Notes: generated by a model from the letters alone, not told the origin. Positions 44,887 to 54,176 are shown, counted from the first letter of the stretch. The stretch: 64,000 nt of DNA from MWBV01 sp964418095 (GCA_964418095.1 CAYQKM010000001.1:1-64000), one strand, 5' to 3'. Translations and numbers: made by a program.

Positions 44887-47553
44887 ATGACAGACTTAAA
44901 CTTTCTCAAAGATCTCAATGAGGAAAAGCAAAAGATAGCAAAAACAGATGGAAATGTTCTTGTTGTTGCAAACCCTGGAACAGGAAAAACAATGCTTCTC
45001 GCCTACAAATTCATTTATCTATTAAAAAAAGAGATTAAGCCAGAAGAAATTCTTTGCTTAACATTCACAAACAAAGCAAAAAGAGAACTTGAAGATAGAA
45101 TAATCTCTCTAATAAAAAAATTAAATATGGACATAGACATCTCAAAGCTTAATGTCCATACATTCCACTCTTACACTCTTGACTTTATGGAAGAAGAGAA
45201 AGTAGTCTCTTCAAACTTGCTTAGATACTCAATTTACCAATATCTAAAAGAATATGAGATACTAAATTATTCTGACGAATATTTACTAGAAACAATTGTC
45301 CCAAGAATGGAAAATCTTTTAAGATATTTAAAGAGTTTTGGAATCACCCCAGATAAAATTAATTTAAATGAATCTAAAAAATTTATAGAAGAAGATGGAA
45401 AACTTACAAAACAAGAACTTGACAAATTTGCTGAACACTTTGTAGACATCTTCAAGTATTATGAAAAATCCAAAGAGAAAAAAGGAGTAGATTATTCAGA
45501 TATGCTCATAAATTACTTAAATATAAATAACCCGTCAAAATTCAAGTATGTTCTTGTTGATGAGCTGCAAGATGTAAATACAATTGAAGCAGATATAGCA
45601 TTAAAATCAGGAGAAAATTTTGTTGCAGTAGGAGATAAAAAGCAAGCAATATTTGGCTTCCAAGGAGGCTCCATACTAAACTTTGAGAAATTCAGTAACT
45701 CAACTAATTTTATACTATCAGACAATTTTAGAAGCACAAACGAAGTCCTTGATTACTCAAAAGAAGCATTCACTTCAAAAACAAAAGACTCTGTCCATAA
45801 AGAAGATTTAAAGAATTTAAAAAATAGAGAAGCAAAACCTGCCCTTAAACCTAAAATTTACGAAGCTGAAAGAGAAAACACCTACAAAGTTGCTTCTGAA
45901 TTAACTAGAAAACTATCCAGAGATTATAAGAAAGTTGCAATAATTGCAAGAACAAACTATCAAATAATGGAAATGTCCAAAGAATTAAAAAATAGAGGAA
46001 TAGAACATTCTTCTACTTTCTTCTCAGCCTCAGCAAATGCTAAAAATAAGATAATAGATTTCATTAAAGGAATATTAAGCAGAGATGTGCAAATAATAAA
46101 GAACTCTATGTTTACCCCTTTCTTCCCATGCACAATACAAGAGGCTTTTAATATAGCTAATCAAAAAACAAAAACAATTGAAGATATTTACAGATTATGT
46201 CCAGAATTTAAAAAACTAAGAGAATCAATAAAAACAATTGAAGATTTAAACATTATATTCAAAGAAAGAATAATTCCAATATCAATCAATTATGGAAAAG
46301 AGTTCCTACTGTCAGCACTAAATGTCCAAGAAGCATTAGGAGAGGCAATAAGGGTTATTGATGTTCTTAATATGAAAAACATAATAGACTACTTAAGATC
46401 CTCAGACTTTTTAGTTGATGGGTCAGATGTTGAAAAACAAATAATCCTCACTACAGTTCACAAGGCAAAAGGCAAAGAGTATGATGCTGTAATTTACATT
46501 CCAAGTAAAACAAGAGACACTTCTAGTTTCCAAGATAAGATAGTTGAAGCAATCTTAAAATCTAAAGGAATAGATGCTAAAGAAGAGCTTGAAGAAGAAG
46601 CATTAAGAATAGATTTTGTTGCATTTACAAGGGCAAAAACAAAGCTTTGCATAGTTACAAATAAACTTGAAGAACACTTAAATAAATATGCAGAAGCAGA
46701 CACAATACAAGTAGAATCCATTGAAAGCTCTAGTTTAAATGAAAAATCAAAAAGAGCATTTGATTTGTTTGTAAATGGAGAGTATGATAAAGCAAGAGAA
46801 TTAATGGAAAATGACAAATCTTGGATAATCTCTTACATAAAAAACCATTTTGAGAATCTTCCACACATTTCTTTTTCAGGTCTTAATAATGACCCTTATG
46901 AGTATCTTATGTACAATATTTTAAACATAAAGAAATTTTCATCTTCATTAAGCATAGGAGGAGATGTTCATAAAATTGCGAGCCTTTTATGTGAAAATAA
47001 AAAATGTGAGGTGGAAGAAGAATACAAACCTTACAAAGAAAATATAGAAAAACTTCTTAAAGAAATAAAAAAACAATATCCAGAACTTGATGAAGTAGAA
47101 CAAGAAGTAAAAATACCACTCTCTAAAATTGTTGAAACCAAAGATGAAATTCTCTTTAAAGGATTTATTGATGCAGTATTCAAAAACAAAGATAATTATC
47201 TAATAGTTGACTGGAAAACAGACAAGGAAATGAGGAGCGCTTCAGATCATAGACAGCAACTTGAAGCATATAGAAGAGCATTTTCTATTAAGAAAAACAT
47301 CCCTTTAAACAAAATAAAAGTAGCTATAGGGTTTATTGGGTTAAGAAGAACAATAAACACTGGAACAATTGAAAGCACATTTGATGAAAAACAACCAGTT
47401 AAATCATCTTTTGAAACATTCACAAAAAAAGTAAATAAAATACTAGAATGGAAAAAGAATCCAGACTCCTTCTTCAAAGATTTAATGGAGAAAGAATCTG
47501 ATGAAGATCTTTGGAGAGCTGTTGTAGAGCAATACAAGAAAGAAAATAATTAA
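44887..47553 (+). CDS. UvrD/RecB-like helicase with C-terminal PD-(D/E)xK nuclease
   Basis: Encodes 888 residues. SF1A helicase motifs are all visible: NPGTGKTMLLAYKF, TFTNKAKRELEDR, VDELQDVNTIEA, AVGDKKQAIFGFQGG, LSDNFRSTNEV, TTVHKAKGKEYDAVIYIP and FVAFTRAKTKL. The C-terminal nuclease has GFIDAVF, LIVDWKTDK, and QLEAYRRA, as in RecB and AddA. It would unwind and degrade DNA ends, for repair or defence. It follows the CARF regulator by 45 bases, so they likely share a transcript. Confidence 0.9.
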   Translation: MTDLNFLKDLNEEKQKIAKTDGNVLVVANPGTGKTMLLAYKFIYLLKKEIKPEEILCLTFTNKAKRELEDRIISLIKKLNMDIDISKLNVHTFHSYTLDFMEEEKVVSSNLLRYSIYQYLKEYEILNYSDEYLLETIVPRMENLLRYLKSFGITPDKINLNESKKFIEEDGKLTKQELDKFAEHFVDIFKYYEKSKEKKGVDYSDMLINYLNINNPSKFKYVLVDELQDVNTIEADIALKSGENFVAVGDKKQAIFGFQGGSILNFEKFSNSTNFILSDNFRSTNEVLDYSKEAFTSKTKDSVHKEDLKNLKNREAKPALKPKIYEAERENTYKVASELTRKLSRDYKKVAIIARTNYQIMEMSKELKNRGIEHSSTFFSASANAKNKIIDFIKGILSRDVQIIKNSMFTPFFPCTIQEAFNIANQKTKTIEDIYRLCPEFKKLRESIKTIEDLNIIFKERIIPISINYGKEFLLSALNVQEALGEAIRVIDVLNMKNIIDYLRSSDFLVDGSDVEKQIILTTVHKAKGKEYDAVIYIPSKTRDTSSFQDKIVEAILKSKGIDAKEELEEEALRIDFVAFTRAKTKLCIVTNKLEEHLNKYAEADTIQVESIESSSLNEKSKRAFDLFVNGEYDKARELMENDKSWIISYIKNHFENLPHISFSGLNNDPYEYLMYNILNIKKFSSSLSIGGDVHKIASLLCENKKCEVEEEYKPYKENIEKLLKEIKKQYPELDEVEQEVKIPLSKIVETKDEILFKGFIDAVFKNKDNYLIVDWKTDKEMRSASDHRQQLEAYRRAFSIKKNIPLNKIKVAIGFIGLRRTINTGTIESTFDEKQPVKSSFETFTKKVNKILEWKKNPDSFFKDLMEKESDEDLWRAVVEQYKKENN

Positions 47554-47627
47554 AAAGTATTTTAAAAACATCTTCATTCAACATTCGAATAGGCAGGTTA
47601 ATTCTCATTTAAAGTTTTTATAAGAAT

Positions 47628-48236
47628 TTAATCACTTAAATGGGAAATGTCGTTAATAAAATTAAATCTATATCCTTCTTTATGTTTCTCATTAATTTCT
47701 AATTCTGTTAAGGAGCAATGTTCAATAAATAATTTGAAAATTGAATCATATAAATCCATCCCTAATAAACTTCCTATAAACACTTTAAGAAATGCACCAT
47801 GAGAAACAACAAGGATTGTTTCTTGACTACCCCCATATTTTTCTTTTAATATTTCAAAGAATTTCTTTCCTCTTTCTCTAACTTCCTCTAAATTTTCTCC
47901 ATCTGGTGCTTTTCGTGTCTCAAATGTACCTGGCAAATCATCCCAATTAAAATTTTTATGGTTCTTTCCAACAAGAGAACCATTATCTTTTTCCCTGATT
48001 ACTGAAGTATATTCTACAGGTAATTCTTTCTCTTTTAAGATATATTCAGTAGTTATTTTACATCTTGGTATATCACTGGAAATTATTCTGCTTATGTTTT
48101 CAGTTTTTAATCTTTTAATTAACTCCCTTATTTGAGCAAATCCTTTCTCATTAACTTCTCCATGCTCTTTTCCCTGTACAATCCCCTCAGCATTTTGTTT
48201 AGTTTGTCCGTGTCTTGTAATTAATATCCTTACCAT
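47628..48236 (-). CDS. Histidine phosphatase (phosphoglycerate-mutase family)
   Basis: Encodes 202 residues. The catalytic motif RHGQTKQN is at residues 7-14, with a second His in VVSHGAFLKVF. The acidic residue region is VIREKDNGSLVGK. The family includes phosphoglycerate mutases and broad phosphatases; the substrate cannot be told. The gene is separate from the Fe-S operon by about 50 bases. Confidence 0.85.
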   Translation of the reverse strand: MVRILITRHGQTKQNAEGIVQGKEHGEVNEKGFAQIRELIKRLKTENISRIISSDIPRCKITTEYILKEKELPVEYTSVIREKDNGSLVGKNHKNFNWDDLPGTFETRKAPDGENLEEVRERGKKFFEILKEKYGGSQETILVVSHGAFLKVFIGSLLGMDLYDSIFKLFIEHCSLTELEINEKHKEGYRFNFINDISHLSD

Positions 48237-48285
48237 GTTTACCTGAAAGTCTTATGTTATTTAAACTTACCCGGGTTTGATATTA

Positions 48286-48942
48286 TTAAGAAAATATTTT
48301 ATCTTCACTAACTCCAAGCTCAATTAAACTCTTTTTAACACCCTCAACAAATCCAGGAGGCCCACAAACATAAAAATACTTGCTAAAATCGCTTATTTCT
48401 TTTTTCAAAAAAGCCTTATTTACTTTTTTATTCAAATACCCTTTTCTCTTTTCTCCTGTTAATGAGAAAACAACATTTTCACCAAGCATTTCACTTAATT
48501 CTTTCTCGCAAATAATATCTTTGTAAGTTTTATTAAAGAAAAAAAGCTTATTCTTCTTAACTATCTCTTCACCTAAACTTCTAAACATACTTAAAAAAGG
48601 AGTTATACCTGCACCTCCTGCAATAAATACCCCTTCCCAATTATAATTAAAATAACTAAATGCTTCACCAATAATTAACTCTTCTCCTGGATTTAACTCA
48701 TGTATTTTTTCAGTTATTCCATTAGGATATTTCTTTATTATAAATTCAAGAACTTTTTCTTCTGGTCTTGAAGTAAATGTAAAAGGTCTCTTCTCATTTC
48801 TAAACCTAAGTGTATTTATTGAAACATCTGTAGCCTGTCCAGGATTAACAACATATCCTTCTGGTTTCTCTACTATAATTCTCTTAACATCGTGTGTCTC
48901 AAAATCAATTTTAAGTATCTTAACAGTTTGTTCATTTATCAT
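48286..48942 (-). CDS. FAD/NAD(P) oxidoreductase, ferredoxin-reductase type
   Basis: The start MINEQTVKILK at 48942 is chosen because a GGAG site lies 9 bases before it; it overlaps iscU by 11 bases. The product has 218 aa. FAD-binding motif RPFTFTS and the NAD-binding GAGITPFLSM are present, with C-terminal CGPPGFVEGVKKSL. It probably supplies electrons for Fe-S cluster assembly, the job of the rest of the operon. Confidence 0.85.
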   Translation of the reverse strand: MINEQTVKILKIDFETHDVKRIIVEKPEGYVVNPGQATDVSINTLRFRNEKRPFTFTSRPEEKVLEFIIKKYPNGITEKIHELNPGEELIIGEAFSYFNYNWEGVFIAGGAGITPFLSMFRSLGEEIVKKNKLFFFNKTYKDIICEKELSEMLGENVVFSLTGEKRKGYLNKKVNKAFLKKEISDFSKYFYVCGPPGFVEGVKKSLIELGVSEDKIFS

Positions 48943-49336
48943 CTTTTTTAACTCCTGATTTATAGTTCTCAATTGCTTTTTTTAAAGATTGAGCAGCCAT
49001 AGCTGAGCAATGAATCTTAATATTAGGCAATCCTCCAAGTGCCTCAACAACATTCTTATAATTTATCTTCTCAACTTCACTTAGTTTTTTCCCCTTTGCA
49101 AGTTTTGTAATCATAGAAGAGGTCGCAATAGCAGCAGCACACCCAAAGGTTTTAAATTTTATATCTGTTAAAATCTCCTCTCCTTTTTTATTCTTCTCAA
49201 CCTTAATATATGTCCATAAAATATCTCCGCAAGTAGGATTTCCAATTTTTCCAATCCCACTCGCATTCTTTATTTCCCCCATATTTTGCGGATTCATAAA
49301 CTCTTTCAAAACTTTCTTGTTGTATTGGAGTGCCAT
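48932..49336 (-). CDS. iscU: Fe-S cluster scaffold protein IscU
   Basis: Encodes 134 residues. The three cluster-binding Cys are in NPTCGD, FGCAAAIA and IHCSAMA. Together with the cysteine desulfurase five genes upstream it builds [2Fe-2S] clusters. The lysine-rich tail ends KKDDK and overlaps the reductase gene. Confidence 0.95.
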   Translation of the reverse strand: MALQYNKKVLKEFMNPQNMGEIKNASGIGKIGNPTCGDILWTYIKVEKNKKGEEILTDIKFKTFGCAAAIATSSMITKLAKGKKLSEVEKINYKNVVEALGGLPNIKIHCSAMAAQSLKKAIENYKSGVKKDDK

Positions 49337-49344
49337 TTTAAAAA

Positions 49345-49797
49345 TTAAATTAGTCCCTCTCCTTTTAAAATCTTTTTATGAGAATATGCTAATTCCATAT
49401 CCTTAATTTCAGAAGCTTTAAACCATTTAACTTCAGAGGTTTCATCTTTAGGCTCAGCAATACTCTTAACTATCTTGCCATAAAAAGGAACATCAATATT
49501 ATGGAATTTACAATTCTTCTCAGGTAAATTTTCATAAATGTTTTTACTTCTTTTAATTATCTTAATCTCAATTCCCATCTCTTCTCTAACTTCCCTCTTA
49601 GCAGCATCTGATAATTTTTCATTATATTCGGGTAATCCTCCAGGTAATCCCCAAAAATTAGGATATGAAATAACATTCTTATTTCTCTTTCCAAGTAAAA
49701 TTTCTTTCTTTGAATTCTGAATTATAACAGGAACACCTACTAAAACAAACTTAGGCTTTACAAACTTAGATGCAATTTTAACAATTGATTTTTTCAT
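49345..49797 (-). CDS. Nudix hydrolase
   Basis: Encodes 150 residues with the Nudix box GGLPEYNEKLSDAAKREVREEMGIE spread over residues 53-77 (key residues G, E, REVREE, G). It cleaves nucleoside diphosphates linked to another group. It overlaps the DUF1858 gene by 4 bases and sits among Fe-S genes; the connection is unexplained. Confidence 0.9.
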   Translation of the reverse strand: MKKSIVKIASKFVKPKFVLVGVPVIIQNSKKEILLGKRNKNVISYPNFWGLPGGLPEYNEKLSDAAKREVREEMGIEIKIIKRSKNIYENLPEKNCKFHNIDVPFYGKIVKSIAEPKDETSEVKWFKASEIKDMELAYSHKKILKGEGLI

Positions 49798-50030
49798 TTT
49801 TTCAATTTCTTTTTGCTTTTATTTAATTCCTTATTTAATTTAATAATAAATTTATCAATATCTTTATCACTCATTCCATGAGCTTTGCACCCATCTTCAA
49901 TTGTCTCCATTTGAGCCATAGGACACCCAACACACCCCATTCCAGAAGAAAGGAGCATTCCAGCTAATTCTGGTTTGTACCTAACCAACTCCAAAATATT
50001 TGTATTTTTAGTTATCTTTAGATTTTTCAT
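49794..50030 (-). CDS. DUF1858 redox domain protein
   Basis: Encodes 78 residues. Matches the DUF1858 pattern: ILELVRYKPELAGMLLSSGMGCVGCPMAQMETIEDGCKAHG, including the CVGC pair. These small proteins are associated with redox and Fe-S metabolism (hybrid cluster and Suf/Isc genes). Here it lies in an isc operon, overlapping the Nudix gene by 4 bases. Confidence 0.85.
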   Translation of the reverse strand: MKNLKITKNTNILELVRYKPELAGMLLSSGMGCVGCPMAQMETIEDGCKAHGMSDKDIDKFIIKLNKELNKSKKKLKK

Positions 50031-50050
50031 TTTCTTAATTTCTAAATAAT

Positions 50051-50188
50051 CTAGTATTCATCTTCTTCATAAAATTCACTCTCTTCTTCTTTGTAGTCAG
50101 CATCTTCTTGATCAAGTTCTTCTTCACATTCTGCTTCATTCTTGATATCACAAGAGTGCTCTTCAAACTGATTTTTTCTTTTAGCCAT
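50051..50188 (-). CDS. Small highly acidic protein, 45 aa
   Basis: Translated by hand: 45 residues with 20 Glu/Asp in the last 30 positions (ending ESEFYEEDEY) and two Cys (HSCD, AECEE). It has a GGAGG site directly before the ATG. It lies between the cysteine desulfurase and the DUF1858 gene in the same direction. It might be a metal carrier or regulator; no family is recognised. Confidence 0.6.
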   Translation of the reverse strand: MAKRKNQFEEHSCDIKNEAECEEELDQEDADYKEEESEFYEEDEY

Positions 50189-50218
50189 TTTTCCTCCAAT
50201 ATATTTAATTGAATATAT

Positions 50219-51370
50219 TTATCTAATAAGAGGGCTTATGCTCCTCAATTTTCTTACAACTTTAATTATTTTCTCAAGAAAATAATCTATTTCTTCTTCA
50301 GTTGTATATTTACTTATTGAGATTCTAAGAGAGCTATTAGAATGTAATGGTCCTAAACCGAGTGCTTTCAAAACATGACTTGTTTGAAGAGTATTAGACA
50401 TGCACGCACTTCCAGTTGAAGTGTAAATCTCTTCATTCTCTAAATACCCTCCAATAGCTTCTCCTTCAATATTATTAAATGAAACATTAATATTATTACA
50501 TAACCTTTTTTCTCCAACTGGCCCATTTAAATTAACATTCTCAATCTTCAACAATCCTTTAATCATCTTATCTCTTAAATCGCTCATTCTCTTAATGTCC
50601 TTTTTACTAACAATATCAACTGCTTTTGCAAATCCAACAATCCCAGGAATATTCTCTGTGCCACTTCTTAATTTCCTTTCATGTCCCCCTCCATGTGCAA
50701 GAGGAGTAATCTCTACACCACTTCTAATATATAATGCACCAACACCTTTTGGACCATATATTTTATGTGCATTTAAACTAACTAAATCTAAATTCTGTTT
50801 TTTAACATCTAAGAACACTTTTGTATAACTCTGACAAGCATCAGTATGAAATAATATGTTTTTCTCTTTACACAATTTTCCAATTTCCTCAATATCTTGT
50901 ATTGTTCCTATCTCATTATTGCCATGAATAATGCTTACTAAAAAAGTTTTATCTGTTATTTCTTTTTTAATATCTTCAATATTAACAAATCCCTCTCTAT
51001 CAACATCCAAATAAGTTACTTTTGCTCCTTGAGATTCTAACCATTTGCAAACATTTAATATTGAATCATGTTCTATCTTAGTTGTAATAATATGATTCTT
51101 TTGAGGATAATTTGAGAAAAATAAGCCTTTTAGTGCAAGATTATTTGACTCTGTTCCACCAGAAGTAAATATAATCTCCCCAGAATTTGCTCTAATAGAT
51201 TTAGCAATCTCTCTTCTACTTTTTTCAAGAACTTCTTTTGCTCTTATCCCTACATCATGCTGTGAAGAAGCATTACCATATTTATCACTAAAATAAGGAA
51301 GCATTTCTTTTACAACCCTTTCATCAACTCTTGTTGTTGCTGCATTATCAAAATATATTTTGTTTTTCAT
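50219..51370 (-). CDS. iscS: Cysteine desulfurase (NifS/IscS family)
   Basis: A PLP enzyme that supplies sulfur to IscU. The start MKNKIYFDN at 51370 overlaps the regulator stop by ATGA; 383 aa. Motifs: YFDNAATTRVDERV, SGGTESNNLALKG, HTDACQSYTK, NAHKIYGPKGVGAL (PLP Lys), and the active-site Cys loop STGSACMSN. Confidence 0.95.
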   Translation of the reverse strand: MKNKIYFDNAATTRVDERVVKEMLPYFSDKYGNASSQHDVGIRAKEVLEKSRREIAKSIRANSGEIIFTSGGTESNNLALKGLFFSNYPQKNHIITTKIEHDSILNVCKWLESQGAKVTYLDVDREGFVNIEDIKKEITDKTFLVSIIHGNNEIGTIQDIEEIGKLCKEKNILFHTDACQSYTKVFLDVKKQNLDLVSLNAHKIYGPKGVGALYIRSGVEITPLAHGGGHERKLRSGTENIPGIVGFAKAVDIVSKKDIKRMSDLRDKMIKGLLKIENVNLNGPVGEKRLCNNINVSFNNIEGEAIGGYLENEEIYTSTGSACMSNTLQTSHVLKALGLGPLHSNSSLRISISKYTTEEEIDYFLEKIIKVVRKLRSISPLIR

Positions 51371-51705
51371 TTTGAACACCCCTTACACTCTTTACAATTA
51401 CAATAAGTCTTTGAATGTTTATCAATTAGTTTTAGCATTGGAATTATTGTATCTTTATTAAGAGAGTAAATTCTTTCTTTGCCTTTTTTTTCTACATTAA
51501 CAAGATTGCATCTTCTCAATAAAGCCAATGCATGAGATACTTTGCTTTGCTCTACACCTAATTCAAAAGTTAAGTCTCCAACAGAACTTTTCTTTTCTTT
51601 AAGCACAGAAATTATCTTTATCTTAAGAGGATTTGCTAGGTTCCTAAAAAAAATATGATAAGTTGAAAAGTTTGAGATAATCTTGGGGTTTTTATTTTCT
51701 TTCAT
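51367..51705 (-). CDS. ArsR-type winged-helix regulator with Cys-rich tail
   Basis: Encodes 112 residues. The winged helix runs FFRNLANPLKIKIISVLKEKKSSVGDLTFELGVEQSKVSHALALLRRCNLV. The C-terminus ends TYCNCKECKGCSK with four Cys, which could hold an Fe-S cluster or metal. It is first in the isc operon and overlaps iscS, so it likely senses Fe-S status and controls the operon (inference; SufR- and IscR-like logic). Confidence 0.85.
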   Translation of the reverse strand: MKENKNPKIISNFSTYHIFFRNLANPLKIKIISVLKEKKSSVGDLTFELGVEQSKVSHALALLRRCNLVNVEKKGKERIYSLNKDTIIPMLKLIDKHSKTYCNCKECKGCSK

Positions 51706-51746
51706 ATGAAATTTATTTCACAAGTATTTATAAATATTGCGGAGTT

Positions 51747-51938
51747 TTATCCTCTATCTGGAAAAATTCTTTTTCCTGTGTTTCTATAGAACATTTTTCC
51801 TAAATAAGTTTTAAAATAAGCAAAATAATCATTATTTGGTCTTCCAATCTTCTCAGTTTTATTTAGGTAGTCCTCACTATCTAAATTTGTTTCATCTGTT
51901 AATAAAACATCTTCTGGCTCAAATTTTTTCTCTATCAT
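51747..51938 (-). CDS. Hypothetical protein, 63 aa
   Basis: An acidic, probably partly disordered N-terminus (EPEDVLLTDETNLDSEDYLNK) followed by an aromatic basic segment DYFAYFKTYLGKMFYRNTGKR. No family recognised. Confidence 0.45.
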   Translation of the reverse strand: MIEKKFEPEDVLLTDETNLDSEDYLNKTEKIGRPNNDYFAYFKTYLGKMFYRNTGKRIFPDRG

Positions 51939-51981
51939 AGAACTTGTATTGTTTTACCTTATTTAAAATCTTATGCTTATA

Positions 51982-52052
51982 TGGGCGCGGAGGGAATTGA
52001 ACCCCCGAATGACGGTCTGGAGCCGTCCAGTTTACCACTAGCCTACGCACCC
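51982..52052 (-). tRNA. tRNA-Trp (CCA)
   Basis: A cloverleaf on the minus strand: acceptor GGGTGCG with CGCGCCC (one G-U), anticodon stem-loop GACGG-CTCCAGA-CCGTC, anticodon CCA with U33, T arm GGGGGTTCAATTCCCTC, discriminator A. No intron is present, although many archaeal tRNA-Trp genes have a long intron. No encoded CCA end. Confidence 0.93.
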
Positions 52053-52097
52053 TTGTTTACACTAAAAAGGGTTTGTTTTTTAATCTTTCTCTATATC

Positions 52098-52673
52098 CTA
52101 CTTCCTGCGTTTGCCTAGTGTAAATGCTTTATTCAAAATTTTCTCAGCTCTTTCTGGTTTTACTTTTCTCACAGAATAAAAACTCTTAACTCTTACAGGG
52201 AAAACTCCTATAAAATTAAGAACAAATCTCTTTATAATCATGCTTGAAGAAACAAATGCACCAAAATAAAATAATCGCGGCCCACCTTTAGTAAAAATTA
52301 TTCTTGCTGATTTTCCTCTAAAAAATTGTCTAGGCAAAAGAGACCTCTTTTGATACTTATATGCAAATCCAGGTAAAATTGTTCTATCAAGAAGCCCCTT
52401 AAACTTTGCAGGAACACTTCCCCACCAAATTGGAGAAACAAAAACAAGATGATCTGCCCAAAGAAGGTTTTTTTGAAATAAAACTAAATCCTTTTCAAGA
52501 GGCTGGTTAACTTTATATCCTTCTTTAAGATTCATATCAAATTCCATTTTTGAAAGATACATTATTTTTGTTTTATTTCCAGAAGATTTAGCCCCTTTCA
52601 AATACGATTCTCCTATAGCTTTGCAAAGGCTTGTTTCAGAAGGATGTCCTACAAAAATAAATATTTTTTTCAT
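52098..52673 (-). CDS. NAD(P)H quinone oxidoreductase-like flavoprotein
   Basis: Encodes 191 residues of the flavodoxin-2 fold (NQO1/MdaB/KefF group). The FMN/FAD loop is GHPSETSLCKAI; the typical WADHLVFVSPIWWGSVPAKFKGLLDR follows at about residues 75-102. It probably reduces quinones or other electrophiles by two electrons. DoxX is next upstream. Confidence 0.85.
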   Translation of the reverse strand: MKKIFIFVGHPSETSLCKAIGESYLKGAKSSGNKTKIMYLSKMEFDMNLKEGYKVNQPLEKDLVLFQKNLLWADHLVFVSPIWWGSVPAKFKGLLDRTILPGFAYKYQKRSLLPRQFFRGKSARIIFTKGGPRLFYFGAFVSSSMIIKRFVLNFIGVFPVRVKSFYSVRKVKPERAEKILNKAFTLGKRRK

Positions 52674-52697
52674 TATATTAAAGTAAAATTAAGAAAA

Positions 52698-53081
52698 TTA
52701 TTTCTTGTACTTAACAGAAACAATAAGATAATTTGTAAGAGCAATTAAATGGAAAATTAAGCTCCCAAAGTTTGTTGCTCCAAGATTATCCCATTTTATT
52801 GTTGTAGTTAATACAGCAACTGTAAGCACAACAACTGGAATTAAAGCAGTGTATCTAAGTTTCCACCTCACTAAAAGAGCCAACCCAGAGCCTATTTCTC
52901 CAGCTATAAGTATAACTGCCCAAAACATAGGAGCCCATGAGAAGAGAGCAATATTAGAGAGCATAGCAGAAACACCAGATATTTTACTTGAAAATAATTT
53001 AGTAAATCCAGATACAAGCATAAGCAAGCTCAAAAGTATTAAATTTACTGCAAATAACCCATTTATTTTTTTCTTTTTCAT
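52698..53081 (-). CDS. DoxX family membrane protein
   Basis: Encodes 127 residues with four hydrophobic segments. The pattern of an early LLMLVSGFTKLF, AGEIGSGLALLVRWKLRYTAL and a late His-containing helix FGSLIFHLIALTNYLIV fits DoxX/DoxD-like proteins, which often occur next to quinone-active or redox proteins. It precedes the quinone reductase gene by 24 bases. Confidence 0.75.
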   Translation of the reverse strand: MKKKKINGLFAVNLILLSLLMLVSGFTKLFSSKISGVSAMLSNIALFSWAPMFWAVILIAGEIGSGLALLVRWKLRYTALIPVVVLTVAVLTTTIKWDNLGATNFGSLIFHLIALTNYLIVSVKYKK

Positions 53082-53210
53082 TTTAACCTCCTTATATCTC
53101 TATAACCCAACCAAATCTATCTAAAAAGTAATATGAAACACAATTCATATGTATTTATAAATTTATCTAAAATGAATTATACATATTTCTAAAGAGACTA
53201 ATCTATTAGA

Positions 53211-53903
53211 TTATTTCATTTTCTTAATTTCTTCAATTTCATCCTGAGAAATAGCACAACCTTTTGACTTTGTAGCATAAAGTAATGCATCTAAAAGAAA
53301 AAGCCCATCTTTTAATTCAGTTAATTTCTTTTTCCATGCAACATAAATTAATTCAGCTGAGCGTATAACTTTAAAATTCTTAAAATAAGCAAAGTTCTGC
53401 TTAACTAAAACAATATTAGTATGAAGTTTTCTATTAAGCAATTCTTTAAGGTTCTCAGGCTTTTCAATAAGCATTCTAGCTGTTCTCTCGTCTATAGCCA
53501 ATACATTTTTTATGCCTTTTTTATTTAAAATATCACTAAGTGCAAGACAGGATGCTTCACCATAATGCAATAACTTAACTGGTTCTCGTTTAGTAATAAA
53601 AAATGAATTTGCTAGCTCTATAATCTCTTTAGATTTCTTTTCTACTTCTAAATTACTAATTCCATAATCTTCAGCAAGCTCTATTATTTTATCATCAAGC
53701 AGCTTTTTTGTTCTGAGTGCTTCAAGCTCAAAGTTTTTTATTGTTAAAGGTTTATCAATTACTTCATTCTTAATTTGCCTTGTAATTAGAAAAGCTCCAT
53801 CAAATATCTCTTTAAGTTTTCTCAGCTCTTTATCTAATCCATTCATAGAGAGTGTTATTAAAGTTCCAGCATCAAAGACTATTGCTTTTTTTAATTCTTT
53901 CAT
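53211..53903 (-). CDS. PIN-domain protein, 230 aa
   Basis: N-terminal IVFDAGTLITLSMNG carries the first Asp of a PIN nuclease; GEASCLAL the Glu; and AIDERTARM the later Asp. Archaeal PIN proteins of this length are often RNases or rRNA-processing factors. It abuts the 90-aa membrane protein without a gap, third in a three-gene unit. Confidence 0.75.
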   Translation of the reverse strand: MKELKKAIVFDAGTLITLSMNGLDKELRKLKEIFDGAFLITRQIKNEVIDKPLTIKNFELEALRTKKLLDDKIIELAEDYGISNLEVEKKSKEIIELANSFFITKREPVKLLHYGEASCLALSDILNKKGIKNVLAIDERTARMLIEKPENLKELLNRKLHTNIVLVKQNFAYFKNFKVIRSAELIYVAWKKKLTELKDGLFLLDALLYATKSKGCAISQDEIEEIKKMK

Positions 53904-54176
53904 TTAATTACCCAAATCCTTATACACTGGTTTAATTGAAAGTATTTTAATTATGTACACAATAGAAATCACTCCAAAAATCAAAAATAAAGTGAATGCA
54001 GGCCAATCTTCTTTTAAAAATGTACTTAAAGCCAGCCCAATAAGTCCAAATAAATTTAAAATATGATATAGAACATAATCTATTTTAAGTTTTTTTGCTG
54101 AACGCAAAATATATGCTAGTATAACAAATACTAATCCAATCCATCCAATAAGATTAAATGTCATATCAATTTCCAT
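53904..54176 (-). CDS. Small membrane protein, CBU_0592-like
   Basis: Encodes 90 residues with three hydrophobic helices. NLIGWIGLVFVILAYILRS, then YHILNLFGLIGLALST, then WPAFTLFLIFGVISIVYI follow the order seen in CBU_0592-like proteins. It overlaps the upstream gene by one base (TAATG). Function unknown. Confidence 0.6.
   Translation of the reverse strand: MEIDMTFNLIGWIGLVFVILAYILRSAKKLKIDYVLYHILNLFGLIGLALSTFLKEDWPAFTLFLIFGVISIVYIIKILSIKPVYKDLGN

Noticed and set aside
44083..47553. CRISPR array or Cas genes near the CARF regulator
   Set aside because: No regularly spaced repeats and no Cas nuclease or Cas10-like protein are present in the window.
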